Counted from the first letter of the stretch, positions 51,588 to 61,187 are shown. The stretch: 64,000 bases of DNA from Lentisalinibacter sediminis (GCF_040706615.1 NZ_JAPDRF010000007.1:282849-346848), one strand, 5' to 3'. Translations and numbers: made by a program. Notes: generated by a model not told the origin, from the letters alone.

Positions 51588-54068
51588 TCAGTCCGGCCTG
51601 CCGAGGACGCGCAGGCGCGAGAACAGGAGCGGCAGCAGCGACAGGTTGGCCACGAGCGCGACGACCATCGCCAGGCCCGTGAGCAGCCCGAAATAGATGG
51701 TGGGTACGAAATTCGACAGCGCGAGGATGGAGAAGCCCAGCATGATGGTGATGGAGGTGTAGTACATCGCGTGGCCGATGCTGCGATGGCAGCGCTCGAT
51801 GGTGGCGTCGTAGTCGCCGTCCTTCGCGAACTCCTCCTGGAAGCGGTACACGTAGTGGATGGTGTCGTCCACGCCGATGCCGATGGCGATGGCCGCGATG
51901 GTGATGGTCATGATGTCGAGCGGCACGCCCATCGCGCTCATGAGTGCCAGGACGGCGCTGGCGGCGACCACGTTCGGCACGAGTGCGACGACGGCGACGG
52001 CCAGCGAACGGAACGACAGCCAGAACATCAGCACCACGGCCACCGTCACCACCCCGGCGGACTTGATCTGGGAGCCCAGCAGACTCTGCAGCACGTTGTT
52101 GTAGAGCACCATCAGCCCGGTGAGATGCACGCGCTCCTCGCCCAGGCCGAGATCCTCGGCGAGATAGCGGCGGATCGACTCCAGCAGTTCGTCGCGCTCC
52201 AGCGTCTCGCTGGTCTCGTAGACGCGCGCGGCGATGCGCATCTGGTGACCCTCGACGGCCAGGTAGGGCTCGAACAGGACCTCCTTCACGTCCTCCGGCA
52301 GGCGCTTGTAGATGACCGAGAGCTGGAAGTTGTCGAGCTCTTCCTCGCCCATGACCTGGCGGATGACCTCCAGCGTGGTGGAGAGCGACAGTACCTTGCC
52401 GATGTCCGGTCGGGACTCGAGATGCTCGTGGGCCTCGCGCACGAGATCGCTGCGGGTGGCGTTGTACCAGTAGCTGCGCGCTGCCAGGCCCGGCTCGCCG
52501 GGCAGCTCAAGCTCGTCCGCCTGTTTCTGCTCGTCCTCCTGGTCGGAGACGAACGCGGGGTCTGCGTCCAGGATGACATCCAGGGGCGTGGTGCCGCCGA
52601 GGCGCTCGTCGATCACCTTCATGCCCTGGTAGATGGCCGTGCTCTGCTTGAAGTAATCGATGAAGCGGTTGTCCACGCTGAGCTGCAGCACGCCGGCCGT
52701 GCTCGCGACGGCGATCAGCGCGTATCCGGCCAGCGTTGCCCGGGGCGCCGAGCCGATCAGCCGCGAGAAGAATCCCGTGATGCGGTTGGTGAAGTCGCCG
52801 CTCTCGGGCGTGTCGCCCGGCGAGAGCAGTATCAGCGCGGCCGGCAGGATCAGGAAGGTGAGCACGAAGGCCATGGCCATGCCGATCACCATCATCCAGC
52901 CGAAGTCGATGACCGGGCGGATGTCGCTCACCACAAGGGAGCCGAACGCCACCATGGTGGTGAGCGCCGTATAGAGCGCCGGATAGAACTTGTTACGCAC
53001 CGTCTCGCGAACCAGTTCCCTCTGGCCGGCGTCCGGCTTTTCGCGGTGCAGCTCCCGGTGGCGCACCACCAGGTGCACGTTCAGCGAGAGCGTCAGTATC
53101 AGCATCAACGAGACGAAGTTGGACGATACCACCGTGACCGGCCATTGCACGAGGCCGAGAAAGCCGATCATGCCGAGCACGGTCGCGGCGCAGGTCGCCA
53201 GCGGCAGCACCACCCAGCGCGGGCGGCGGAAGATCAGGGCGAGGAGGGCGATCAGCGCCACGGCGAGGCCGATGCCGAACACGATCAGGTCGCGGCGGAT
53301 GAAGTCCACCAGGTCGGCGGCGATCATCGGCAGCCCGCCCAGGTGCAGCTCGGTGCCGTCGCGGTAGTCCTCGACGATGCCGCGCACGGTCGCGATGGTG
53401 CGCTGCAGTTCGGCCTGCTGGGACTCGCGGCGCTCGCGGATGCGCTGCTCCACGCCGGCGAGCGCGGCGGACTCCTCGGCCGTCAGATCCCGCTCGAGAC
53501 GGATCTCGCGCAGATCGGCGCGCCGGTTCAGCAGTTCCGTGTAGGCCTCGTCCTGCTCCAGATTGACCTGCAGCGCGGTGGTACCGCCGTCCGGGCTCAT
53601 CAGACGGTTGCGGTAGAGAGGGCTGGTGGTCAGCTCCTCGCGGGCGAGTTCGCGGTCGACCTGCGCAGACAGCAGGGTCGGCGCGCCGTCCGCGAGTTCC
53701 CTGGGGCCGAGCGGCGGGCTCTGCAGCAGCGGCACGTCGAGGATGGAGACCACGGAAGCCACGCCCGGGGCGCCCTCGAGTTCGTTCCGGAGCTTGCCGA
53801 GATCATCGAGTACTGCGTCGGAGAAGAGATCCCCGGACGGCGTATACGTGAGGATGAGGAAGTCGTCGGAGCCGTAACGGGCGCGGATGGCACGGTAGTA
53901 GCGGATGCCGGTATCGCTCTCCAGCAGGAGCGAATCGCTGGAGGTGTCGAGCGCGAAGTCCGGCGCACGGCTGGCGAGCAGGCCGACGGCGAGGACCGTG
54001 ACCAACAACGTGATTACGGGTCGCCCGAGGACCAGAGAATCGTACAGAGACAGTGCCGCTTTACGCAT
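51588..54068 (-). CDS. RND/MMPL-family transporter (HAE2/hopanoid-type)
   Basis: An 826-residue RND-superfamily protein with two repeats of one plus five membrane helices and two large periplasmic loops. The first loop runs from about residue 45 to 245 and contains a coiled-coil insertion (ADLREIRLERDLTAEESAAL). Membrane blocks such as FVSLMLILTLSLNVHLVVRH and IAIGIGVDDTIHYVYRFQEE carry the Asp/His proton-relay-like residues near 320 and 745. It is the size of SSD/MMPL lipid exporters rather than tripartite AcrB pumps, and no adaptor or outer-membrane channel is adjacent. The substrate is probably lipid or hydrophobic. Confidence 0.9.
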   Translation of the reverse strand: MRKAALSLYDSLVLGRPVITLLVTVLAVGLLASRAPDFALDTSSDSLLLESDTGIRYYRAIRARYGSDDFLILTYTPSGDLFSDAVLDDLGKLRNELEGAPGVASVVSILDVPLLQSPPLGPRELADGAPTLLSAQVDRELAREELTTSPLYRNRLMSPDGGTTALQVNLEQDEAYTELLNRRADLREIRLERDLTAEESAALAGVEQRIRERRESQQAELQRTIATVRGIVEDYRDGTELHLGGLPMIAADLVDFIRRDLIVFGIGLAVALIALLALIFRRPRWVVLPLATCAATVLGMIGFLGLVQWPVTVVSSNFVSLMLILTLSLNVHLVVRHRELHREKPDAGQRELVRETVRNKFYPALYTALTTMVAFGSLVVSDIRPVIDFGWMMVIGMAMAFVLTFLILPAALILLSPGDTPESGDFTNRITGFFSRLIGSAPRATLAGYALIAVASTAGVLQLSVDNRFIDYFKQSTAIYQGMKVIDERLGGTTPLDVILDADPAFVSDQEDEQKQADELELPGEPGLAARSYWYNATRSDLVREAHEHLESRPDIGKVLSLSTTLEVIRQVMGEEELDNFQLSVIYKRLPEDVKEVLFEPYLAVEGHQMRIAARVYETSETLERDELLESIRRYLAEDLGLGEERVHLTGLMVLYNNVLQSLLGSQIKSAGVVTVAVVLMFWLSFRSLAVAVVALVPNVVAASAVLALMSAMGVPLDIMTITIAAIAIGIGVDDTIHYVYRFQEEFAKDGDYDATIERCHRSIGHAMYYTSITIMLGFSILALSNFVPTIYFGLLTGLAMVVALVANLSLLPLLFSRLRVLGRPD

Positions 54069-54374
54069 CCGCGCCCGCCGTCAGGGCTGCTCGCCTCATC
54101 GCTCCCGCCTCCCTGCGCCGGTGGCGTCTCGTCGGGTTCCTTCCCATCGCATCGGCACCAGTATAGAGGGTTTGCGGAGCCAGCCACAGCCGCATTGCCG
54201 GCGTCAGATTCTGCATGCCGAGGGTGCAGATTCTGCACGTGTCGGTGCGTCAGCGCGGCGCCAACCCGGGCGCAAAGCGGCTCGTGGGCGCCTGCCGCCG
54301 CCCGGGCGCAACGGCATGGATCTTGCTCCTCTCCGGGTGAGGACGAGATGCGACAACCGAAAGGAGATCGAAGC
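54069..54374. other. 306 bp intergenic region upstream of dodecin
   Basis: No gene seen. It contains the 13-bp perfect palindrome TGCAGATTCTGCA at 54225-54237 and a second copy of CAGATTCTGCA at 54205-54215, 20 bp apart, which could be regulatory sites for the divergent RND and dodecin genes. Confidence 0.5.
54205..54237. promoter_or_regulatory. paired CAGATTCTGCA sites
   Basis: CAGATTCTGCA (54205-54215) and TGCAGATTCTGCA (54225-54237, perfect palindrome) are spaced two helical turns apart between divergent genes. Confidence 0.35.
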
Positions 54375-54581
54375 ATGTCAGTAGTGAAAGTCACCGAGAT
54401 CATGTCCGATTCGAAGGAAAGCTTCGAAGACGCCATCAACGACGGCATCGCGCGGGCGAGCAAGACCGTACACAACATCCAGTCGGCCTGGATCAAGGAA
54501 CAGAAGGTCGTAGTGAAGAACGACAAAGTCGCCGAGTACCGCGTGGCCATGAAGGTCAGCTTCCTCGTGGACGACAAATAA
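54375..54581 (+). CDS. dodecin family flavin-binding protein
   Basis: A 68-residue dodecin, which forms hollow dodecamers binding riboflavin/FMN or CoA. The sequence VVKVTEIMSDSKESFEDAIN and VHNIQSAWIKEQ, with the flavin-stacking Trp near residue 39, and the C-terminal YRVAMKVSFLVDD all match. The ATG at 54375 follows AAAGGAGATCGAAGC. It is 13 bp upstream of the BaeRF-type gene, with which it is probably cotranscribed, and is thought to buffer flavins and limit light-induced damage. Confidence 0.96.
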   Translation: MSVVKVTEIMSDSKESFEDAINDGIARASKTVHNIQSAWIKEQKVVVKNDKVAEYRVAMKVSFLVDDK

Positions 54582-54594
54582 CCGGACGCGTCCA

Positions 54595-55767
54595 GTGACT
54601 GAGAAACGCATCACCGGGACGGACGACGGCGCGCTGCGCGAGATCGCCGCGGACCGCGGCGAGATGCCTCACGTGACCGTCGTCGTCCCGTCGACGTCGC
54701 TGCCGTCGGAGCGGCAGACAAACGAGATACGGCTGAAGAACGCCATCGCCGAAGCGGATGCCCAGCTCCGGACCCTGGGCCTGGACGATCGGCGTCGCGC
54801 CGCCGTGCTGGGCCCGCTGATCGAGGCGAGGGACGGCGGCACATTCTGGCCCGAGGAGCCGCTGGACGGCGGTCTGGCCGCATACACCAAGGGCAGTGGC
54901 CTGAACCGGATCGCGCTGCCGCAGCGGCCGCGGGAGCTGACCGTGGTGGGCTGGCGTTTCCACCTGAAACCGGTACTGGAGGCGCAGGGCCTGACCGGCC
55001 CTTTCTCGCTGCTCGCCATTAGCCAGAACGACGTGCGACTGTTCGCGGGCGACCATGGCGACCATCGAGGCCTGAGGCCGCTGGATCTCGCAGGCCGGGC
55101 TCCGCGTTCGCTGGAGGAGTCCGCGGGACACGATCTGACCGAGCCCAACCTGCAGCACCACGCGGGCCATCGCGGCAGTGCAGAGGCCATCTACCACAGC
55201 CACGGCGGAGGCAAGGACGACGTGACGCCGGAACTGAAGCGCTTTCTGCGCGAGGTCGACCGGGCGGTGCAGGATCTCCTGCCGGCCCGTGAATCACCGC
55301 TGGTGCTGGCCGGCGTGGAGTCGCTGCTCGCGCTCTATCGGCAGGTGAGCGACCTGCCGGGCATACTGGAGGACGAGTTGCACGGCAATGTGGAGCACCT
55401 CTCCACCGCGGAACTGCACGAACGCGCCAGGGAACTGGTGGAGCGCCGCCACATGCAGGACGACCGGGAGGCCGCAGCGGTCCTCGCCGATGCGGTGGGC
55501 AGCGGCAGCGCGACCGACAGCACCGACGAAGCTCTGCTCGCCGCGCTGGAAGGCCGTGTCAGCGAGATCGTCGTCGCCGGCGACCGGGAAGACTGGGGTT
55601 ACGTCGACGAAGGCGCCCACGAAGTACGCCACCGGGACGAACTGCCGAGAGAGGATCTCCTCGACCGTGCGGCCGTCGAGACCTGGCTGCACGGCGGCCG
55701 CGTGCGGGTGCTGCCGGCGGAAGACCTGCCCGGCGAGCGACTGGTCTACGCTTCCCTCCGCTACTGA
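54595..55767 (+). CDS. BaeRF-type (bacterial release-factor-like) protein
   Basis: A 390-residue protein of the bacterial archaeo-eukaryotic release factor (eRF1)-related families, probably the BaeRF3 type. The central segment HSHGGGKDDVTPELKRFLREVD near residues 200-220 corresponds to the catalytic-loop region of eRF1 homologues, although the GGQ is not exact. An N-terminal alpha/beta part contains LLAISQNDVRLFAGD near 140. GTG at 54595 is the start. Such proteins are inferred to act on stalled ribosomes or nucleic acids in stress. Coupling with dodecin suggests a stationary-phase or stress operon. Confidence 0.78.
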   Translation: MTEKRITGTDDGALREIAADRGEMPHVTVVVPSTSLPSERQTNEIRLKNAIAEADAQLRTLGLDDRRRAAVLGPLIEARDGGTFWPEEPLDGGLAAYTKGSGLNRIALPQRPRELTVVGWRFHLKPVLEAQGLTGPFSLLAISQNDVRLFAGDHGDHRGLRPLDLAGRAPRSLEESAGHDLTEPNLQHHAGHRGSAEAIYHSHGGGKDDVTPELKRFLREVDRAVQDLLPARESPLVLAGVESLLALYRQVSDLPGILEDELHGNVEHLSTAELHERARELVERRHMQDDREAAAVLADAVGSGSATDSTDEALLAALEGRVSEIVVAGDREDWGYVDEGAHEVRHRDELPREDLLDRAAVETWLHGGRVRVLPAEDLPGERLVYASLRY

Positions 55768-55774
55768 CCCCCGC

Positions 55775-55797
55775 GTAGGAGGGCCTTCAGGCCCGAT
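55775..55797 (+). repeat. REP-like hairpin GGAGGGCCTTCAGGCCC
   Basis: The arms GGGCC/GGCCC around TTCA form a hairpin with flanking GTA and GAT. Closely related copies are at 56246-56268, 56601-56623, 56703-56725, 60850-60872 and 63810-63832, in both orientations. Confidence 0.8.
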
Positions 55798-55818
55798 CTT
55801 TTCCGACCGGCTCCCCTT

Positions 55819-56692
55819 CTCTTATGGCCGCCCTGCGGGGGTATCCATCTTGCTCCCGACAAAAGGTCGCGGCGATGGGTACCCCCGCATGACGGCCGCC
55901 TCGCGGTGGCGTGACGGAGCTGACAGTCAGGAGCGCCTGCTGATTGGTGCCAAGCCTCTCGGCTACGGGCCCGTTAGCGGGTGGGTGAGGGTTGCGGTGT
56001 CGTCCTTGATGCAGCGGAGGCATCGATGGGCATGCAGGAGGGGCTTTAGCCCCGATCAGCGCTCGGCCAGCTCAGGCGAAGATCGGGCCTAAAGGNAGCG
56101 CCTGCTGATTGGTGCCAAGCCTCTCGGCTACGGGCCCGTTAGCGGGTGGGTGAGGGTTGCGGTGTCGTCCTTGATGCAGCGGAGGCATCGATGGGCATGC
56201 AGGAGGGGCTTTAGCCCCGATCAGCGCTCGGCCAGCTCAGGCGAAGATCGGGCCTAAAGGCCCTCCCACATGAGCGTCCCCGCAACCCATATCCGTCCGA
56301 TGGCGTGCCAACGGCAAGAGGAGGTGATACCGGCCAGCCTCTTATGGCCGCCCTGCGGGGGTATCCATCTTGCTCCCGACAAAAGGTCGCGGCGATGGGT
56401 ACCCCCGCATGACGGCCGCCTCGCGGTGGCGTGACGGAGCTGACAGTCAGGAGCGCCTGCTGATTGGTGCCAAGCCTCTCGGCTACGGGCCCGTTAGCGG
56501 GTGGGTGAGGGTTGCGGTGTCGTCCTTGATGCAGCGGAGGCATCGATGGGCATGCAGGAGGGGCTTTAGCCCCGATCAGCGCTCGGCCAGCTCAGGCGAA
56601 GATCGGGCCTAAAGGACCTCCCACATGAGCGTCCCCGCAACCCATATCCGTCCGATGGCGTGCCAACGGCAAGAGGAGGTGATACCGGCCAG
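55819..56692. repeat. tandem long repeats (blocks X, Y, Z)
   Basis: Order is X-Y-N-Y-Z-X-Y-Z. The copies look identical on reading. The lone N suggests that an assembler joined two contigs inside the repeat, so copy number and order are unreliable here. Confidence 0.85.
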
Positions 56693-56798
56693 CAAGAGTG
56701 GCATCGGGCCTGAAGGCCCTCCTACGATTGGGCGTAGAATGTGACCCCGGAGCGGCGGCCGCGCCGTTGGCACTGCGCCAGAGCACGGGAGGAAGGGC

Positions 56799-59700
56799 AT
56801 GACGATCGGGCCGCGGGTGTGTTTGCTGTTGCTGGTGGCCTCGGCCGCTTTCCTTCCCGCGGCCGCGGCGATCGCCGCCCCGGCCTGGGTGCCGCAGGAC
56901 CTGAGGGACTGGGTGCCCTGGGCGACCCGGGGCAGCGAGTACCGGGAGTGTCCGTTCCTGCTCGGCACGCGCGCACAGGCCGAGTCCGATTTCCGCTGCG
57001 CGTGGCCCGGCACGCTCCGGCTGGAGGTGGACGGCCGCGGTGCCCGCTTCGAGCAAGCCTGGGAGGTCTCTGCCGCCGAGCAGTGGGTGGCGCTGCCGGG
57101 AGACGCCGAGCACTGGCCCGCTGCCGTCGAGGTCGACGGCCGTCCTGCCACCGTATTCGAGCACGATGCCCGTCCGGCGCTGCGGCTCGTGCCCGGCCGC
57201 TACCGCGTGGCGGGGCGCTTCGACTGGCAGGGCCGGCCGCGCACGCTGGCGATACCGACGGAGACCGGCCTGCTGGCGCTGACCGTCGACGGCGAGGCCG
57301 TCCTGCGGCCACGGCGTGACGACGGCACCCTGTTCCTGGCACGGGATGAGGGCGTGTCGCCGCGCGAGGATGCGCTCGGCATCCAGGTATATCGGCTCGT
57401 CGAGGACGCGGTGCCGACGCGGCTGACCACGCGCCTGCAGCTGGAGGCTGCCGGTCGGGTACGGGAAGTGACCCTGGAACCGGTGCTGCCACCCGGTTTC
57501 GTGCGCCAGTCGCTGGCCGCCCCGATGCCCGCGCGCCTGGATCCGGACGGCACGCTCACACTGCAGATCCGCCCGGGGCGCTGGACGGTGGAGCTGGTCG
57601 GGCGGGCCGACACTCTGGTGGAAGAGATCCCCCGGCCGTCCGGCGGCAGTGCCTGGCCCGGTACGGAGATATGGAGTTACCGGGCCGACGAGCGCCTGCG
57701 CATCGCGGTACCCGCGGGCATGACCACCGTGGATCCGGGACAGGCCGGCGTGCCCGCCCCCTGGGGTGCGCTGCCGGCGTTCGCGATCGGCGGCGGCGAT
57801 GTCTTCACGCTGGAGCAGCGCCGCCGGGGCGGGCTGTCCGGCGACAATGCGCTCACCGTAGAACGCCAGCTTTGGCTCGACTTCGATGGCCAGGGTTTCA
57901 CCGCCCTGGATCAGGTGCGCGGCACGATGCAGCGGGACTGGCGCCTGAATATGGGGGCGCCGTGGCAGCTCCTCGGCGCCCGCGACGGTCGAGGTGACGC
58001 CCTGCTGGTCACCCACGCTCCGGACGGCGAGGCGCGCGGAGTCGAGTGGCGGGAACGCGACGTCTCTCTGCAGGCGCTCAGCCGGCTGCCCGGGGCGGTC
58101 GACGTCCCGGTCACCGGCTGGTTGCAGCGGCTGGCGAGTCTGAATGCGACGGTCCACCTGCCGCCGGGCTATCGGCTGGGTGCCGCCCTCGGCGCCGACA
58201 GCGCGCCCGGCGCCTGGCTGAGCCGCTGGAGACTCCTCGATCTGTTCGTGGTGCTGCTGGCGGCCGCGGCCGCGGGCAAGCTCTACGGCCGCGCGGCAGG
58301 TGCCGTGGCCCTGGTCACGCTGGTGCTCATCCACCAGGACCTGCCCGTCTTCTCCTGGCTGCTTCTGAACCTGCTCGCCGCGGTTGCGCTGGCCCGGGCG
58401 GCGCCGGAGGGTCGGCTGCGCCAGCTCGCCCGCTGGTACCGTCACGGCAGTATGGCGGCGCTCGCGCTCCTGTTCGTGCCGTTCGCCGTGAACCAGATCC
58501 GCTACACCCTGTATCCCCAGCTCGAGGCGTCCGCGGCCTACGCGCCGGCGAGGTTGCCGACGGCTGCGCCGGCCCAGGCAATGATGGAGATGAAGCGGGC
58601 GGCGGAGTCGCGAGCAGCCGCCGACGCGCTCAGGGCAACCGGCCAGGCTGTCGACCAGGTGGCTGCCGGCGAGCCGCCGGTCGCTGTGCCGCCGCGACCG
58701 GCGGCCGAGCAGCGCTATGCACCGGGTGCGCGGGTCCAGACCGGGCCGGGCATCCCGGAGTGGCGCTGGAACACCTACCCGCTGCGCTGGAGCGGACCGG
58801 TGGAGCCGGGACAGACGATGCGCCTGGTGATCCTGCCCCGCTGGACCGTGGCGCTGTGGCGTGTGCTCATGCTGGGTCTCGGACTGGCCGTGCTGTGGTG
58901 GGTGGGGCGTGACACGATCGTGGCCCTGCGGAAGCTGCGGCTGCCGGTCGGCGGAAGCGCGGCCGCGGCCTTGCCGCTGGCGATACTGGCCCTGATGCTG
59001 GCCGCATCGATGCCGGGCCATCTGTACGCCGAGACGCCATCGCCCGTATTACTGGAGGAGCTGCGCCAGCGGCTGCTGGCAGCGCCGGAGTGTGTGCCGG
59101 ATTGTGCCGTGATCGACTCGGCCGGCGTGGTGGCGACCGGCGACCGGCTCGAGATACTGCTGGTCATCAACGCGCTGGAGGCCGTCGCCGTGCCGGTGCC
59201 GGGCTCGGAACAGGGCTGGCTGCCCGGGCGCGTGACCGTCGACGGGCAGTCGCCCGGCCGGCTGCTGCGGCATCCGGACGGCACCTTGTGGCTGGCCGTG
59301 GCAGCGGGTGCGCATCGTATCGCGCTCGGCGGCCGGCTGCCGGATACCGAACGGGTCGAGATTGCATTCCCGCTGGTGCCGAAACGTCTCAGCGTGCAGG
59401 CCAGTGGATGGAGCGTTGCCGGGCTGCGCGGCGAGCGGCTCGTGGCGGATGCCCTCGAGCTGCGCCGCGACCGGCCGGCGGAGGAGGCCGCGGCGCCGGC
59501 CCTGGAAGGCGGGCGATTCCCCGATTACCTGCAGGTCGCGCGCACCGTCACGCTGGGTCTCGACTGGTCGGTCACCACCCGCGTCACACGGGTGGCTCCT
59601 GCGGAAGGGGCCATCAACGCGCAGATTCCGCTGCTGCCGGGCGAGTCGGTGGTCAGCGACGGGATTGCGGTGGAAGGCGGACGCGTACAGTTGGCCCTCG

Positions 59701-60854
59701 GCAGCGGTCAGGACGGCCTCGTCTGGCGTTCCTCGCTGGCCCGATCAGAGTCGCTGACCCTGCGCGCGCCCGCGGACGCCCCCTGGAGCGAACGCTGGCA
59801 GTTCCGGGTGGGCAGTCCGTGGCACGCGACCCTGGACGGCGTGCCCGTCTACGAGACCGGCGACCACGTCTGGCAACCCGTGTTCCTGCCGCTGCCCGGC
59901 GAGGCGCTGACGGTGGAGATCAGCCGGCCGGATGCCGTCGACGGCGCGCTACTGGCCGTGGACCGGGTGTCGATGCGTACCCGCTACGGCGCCCGGTCTG
60001 CGGAGACGACGCTGGAGTTCGACTATCGCTCGTCGCTGGGCGGCCCCCACGTCATCACGCTGCCGGAAGGGGCGGAGGTGACCCGCCTGCAGCAGGACGG
60101 CAGCGAGTTGCCGGTTCCCGGGCCCGGTGACGCGGTGCGCATTCCCACTCTCCCCGGCAGTCATGCCGTGCAGATGTCCTGGCGCCAGGACGTCGCGATG
60201 GACCGTCGCGCGGAGATTCCGGCGGTCGATCTCGCGGTGCCGGTCTCGAATATCTCCGTCAGCGCCGAGATGCCGCGCAACCGCTGGCTGCTGGGTACGA
60301 GCGGTCCGATCGTGGGGCCGGCCGTGCTCTATTGGCCGGCGCTGGCGGCGCTGGTGCTCGTCGCGGCGGCGCTGGGCCGCACCCGCCTGACGCCGCTGAG
60401 GACTCATCACTGGTTCCTGCTGGGTCTCGGCTTCAGCACATTCGCCTGGCCGACCTATGCGCTGGTCGCAGGCTGGCTGCTGGCGATGGGCTGGCGGGAG
60501 CGCTGGTCCGACGATGTCGCCGACAACGAATTCCGGGCCAAGCAGGCGGCCGTTGGTGTCCTCTCGGTGGCCGCGCTCGCCGCGCTCGTGCTGAGCATCC
60601 CGATCGGACTGCTGGGGCCGCCCGACATGCACATCATGGGCAACGGTTCGTTCGGGAACCAGATGAACTGGTTCCAGGACCGCAGCGACGGTGCGCTGCC
60701 CGCGGCGGGTATTTTTTCTCTGCCGCTGTGGATCTACAAGGTCGCCATATTGCTGTGGGCGCTGTGGCTGGCGTTCGCCCTCATCCGCTGGCTGCCGTGG
60801 GCCTGGCGGGCATTCAGCCGGGGCGGCATCTGGCGCGGCCGCGTAAAAACGTAG
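56799..60854 (+). CDS. giant exported/membrane protein of unknown function (1351 residues)
   Basis: A signal peptide (residues 6-27) leads to a beta-rich periplasmic region (about 30-470), a group of hydrophobic helices (about 478-580), a short soluble part, two helices (about 687-705 and 720-738), a second large beta-rich periplasmic region (about 745-1170) and a C-terminal cluster of about five helices (1177-1335). The two periplasmic regions look alike in style (strands such as GRYRVAGRFDWQGRP and AHRIALGGRLPDTE), suggesting an internal duplication. Four Cys pair closely in the soluble parts (ECPF/FRC and APECVPDC). I recognise no named family. It stands alone between two repeat clusters with REP hairpins on both sides. 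Confidence 0.8.
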   Translation: MTIGPRVCLLLLVASAAFLPAAAAIAAPAWVPQDLRDWVPWATRGSEYRECPFLLGTRAQAESDFRCAWPGTLRLEVDGRGARFEQAWEVSAAEQWVALPGDAEHWPAAVEVDGRPATVFEHDARPALRLVPGRYRVAGRFDWQGRPRTLAIPTETGLLALTVDGEAVLRPRRDDGTLFLARDEGVSPREDALGIQVYRLVEDAVPTRLTTRLQLEAAGRVREVTLEPVLPPGFVRQSLAAPMPARLDPDGTLTLQIRPGRWTVELVGRADTLVEEIPRPSGGSAWPGTEIWSYRADERLRIAVPAGMTTVDPGQAGVPAPWGALPAFAIGGGDVFTLEQRRRGGLSGDNALTVERQLWLDFDGQGFTALDQVRGTMQRDWRLNMGAPWQLLGARDGRGDALLVTHAPDGEARGVEWRERDVSLQALSRLPGAVDVPVTGWLQRLASLNATVHLPPGYRLGAALGADSAPGAWLSRWRLLDLFVVLLAAAAAGKLYGRAAGAVALVTLVLIHQDLPVFSWLLLNLLAAVALARAAPEGRLRQLARWYRHGSMAALALLFVPFAVNQIRYTLYPQLEASAAYAPARLPTAAPAQAMMEMKRAAESRAAADALRATGQAVDQVAAGEPPVAVPPRPAAEQRYAPGARVQTGPGIPEWRWNTYPLRWSGPVEPGQTMRLVILPRWTVALWRVLMLGLGLAVLWWVGRDTIVALRKLRLPVGGSAAAALPLAILALMLAASMPGHLYAETPSPVLLEELRQRLLAAPECVPDCAVIDSAGVVATGDRLEILLVINALEAVAVPVPGSEQGWLPGRVTVDGQSPGRLLRHPDGTLWLAVAAGAHRIALGGRLPDTERVEIAFPLVPKRLSVQASGWSVAGLRGERLVADALELRRDRPAEEAAAPALEGGRFPDYLQVARTVTLGLDWSVTTRVTRVAPAEGAINAQIPLLPGESVVSDGIAVEGGRVQLALGSGQDGLVWRSSLARSESLTLRAPADAPWSERWQFRVGSPWHATLDGVPVYETGDHVWQPVFLPLPGEALTVEISRPDAVDGALLAVDRVSMRTRYGARSAETTLEFDYRSSLGGPHVITLPEGAEVTRLQQDGSELPVPGPGDAVRIPTLPGSHAVQMSWRQDVAMDRRAEIPAVDLAVPVSNISVSAEMPRNRWLLGTSGPIVGPAVLYWPALAALVLVAAALGRTRLTPLRTHHWFLLGLGFSTFAWPTYALVAGWLLAMGWRERWSDDVADNEFRAKQAAVGVLSVAALAALVLSIPIGLLGPPDMHIMGNGSFGNQMNWFQDRSDGALPAAGIFSLPLWIYKVAILLWALWLAFALIRWLPWAWRAFSRGGIWRGRVKT

Positions 60855-61187
60855 GAGGGCCTTCAGGCCCGATCCGGCCAGCTTCGACGGCGCGCTCTAT
60901 TGCCGTTGGCCCATCATCGGGTGGACAAGGGTTGCGGGGACGCTCAGTCGGACGTCCTGTCCTCCCTCGCTTCGGCCGGGCCTCCTTCCCGCCGTCCTGG
61001 CTCCAGTCGGCCCGGACGACCCCGCAACCCTTGTCCACCAGCTGACGGGCCCTTAGCCGAGAGGTTTGGCACCAGTCAGCAGGCGCCGCTGACTGGCGGA
61101 TCCTCTCGGCCATCGCAGGGCGGCCACGGAAGAACGACGTTGGTACGTCGCCTTCAGCCCGATCCGATCGCGCGAAGTCAAAGTCTG
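60855..61187. other. 333 bp repeat-rich intergenic region
   Basis: No gene seen. A REP-like hairpin overlaps the stop of the giant gene (60850-60872). Sequence related to block Y (for example GGTTTGGCACCAGTCAGCAG, in inverse sense) and a 19-bp inverted repeat fill the rest. Confidence 0.7.
60921..61038. repeat. 118 bp stem-loop with 19-bp perfect arms
   Basis: GTGGACAAGGGTTGCGGGG (60921-60939) and its exact complement (61020-61038) enclose 80 bp of GC-rich sequence. Confidence 0.8.

Larger units (their letters stand above)
55768..56798. other. 1031 bp repeat-rich intergenic region containing one ambiguous base
   Basis: No credible gene is present. The region is built from three repeated blocks. 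X (113 bp) is at 55819-55931 and 56339-56451. Y (164 bp) is at 55932-56095, 56097-56260 and 56452-56615. Z (about 77 bp) is at 56261-56337 and 56616-56692. A single N at 56096 separates the first two Y copies. REP-like hairpins occur at both ends. Short open frames in it are identical between copies and have no coding character. Confidence 0.85.

Noticed and set aside
51771..54581. 936-codon plus-strand frame opposite the RND transporter, running into dodecin
   Set aside because: Shadow rich in His, Arg and Gln; its last 68 codons are the real dodecin gene starting at 54375.
55787..56612. Short identical frames repeated in the X/Y blocks
   Set aside because: They are copies of the same non-coding repeat; no ribosome site or family similarity.
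55819..56692. CRISPR array
   Set aside because: Repeat units are 77-164 bp with no spacer pattern and no cas genes; these are long tandem duplications.
56592..59021. 809-codon antisense frame in the giant gene
   Set aside because: Composition typical of antisense high-GC DNA (Arg/Gln/Gly), no motif, and runs into repeats.
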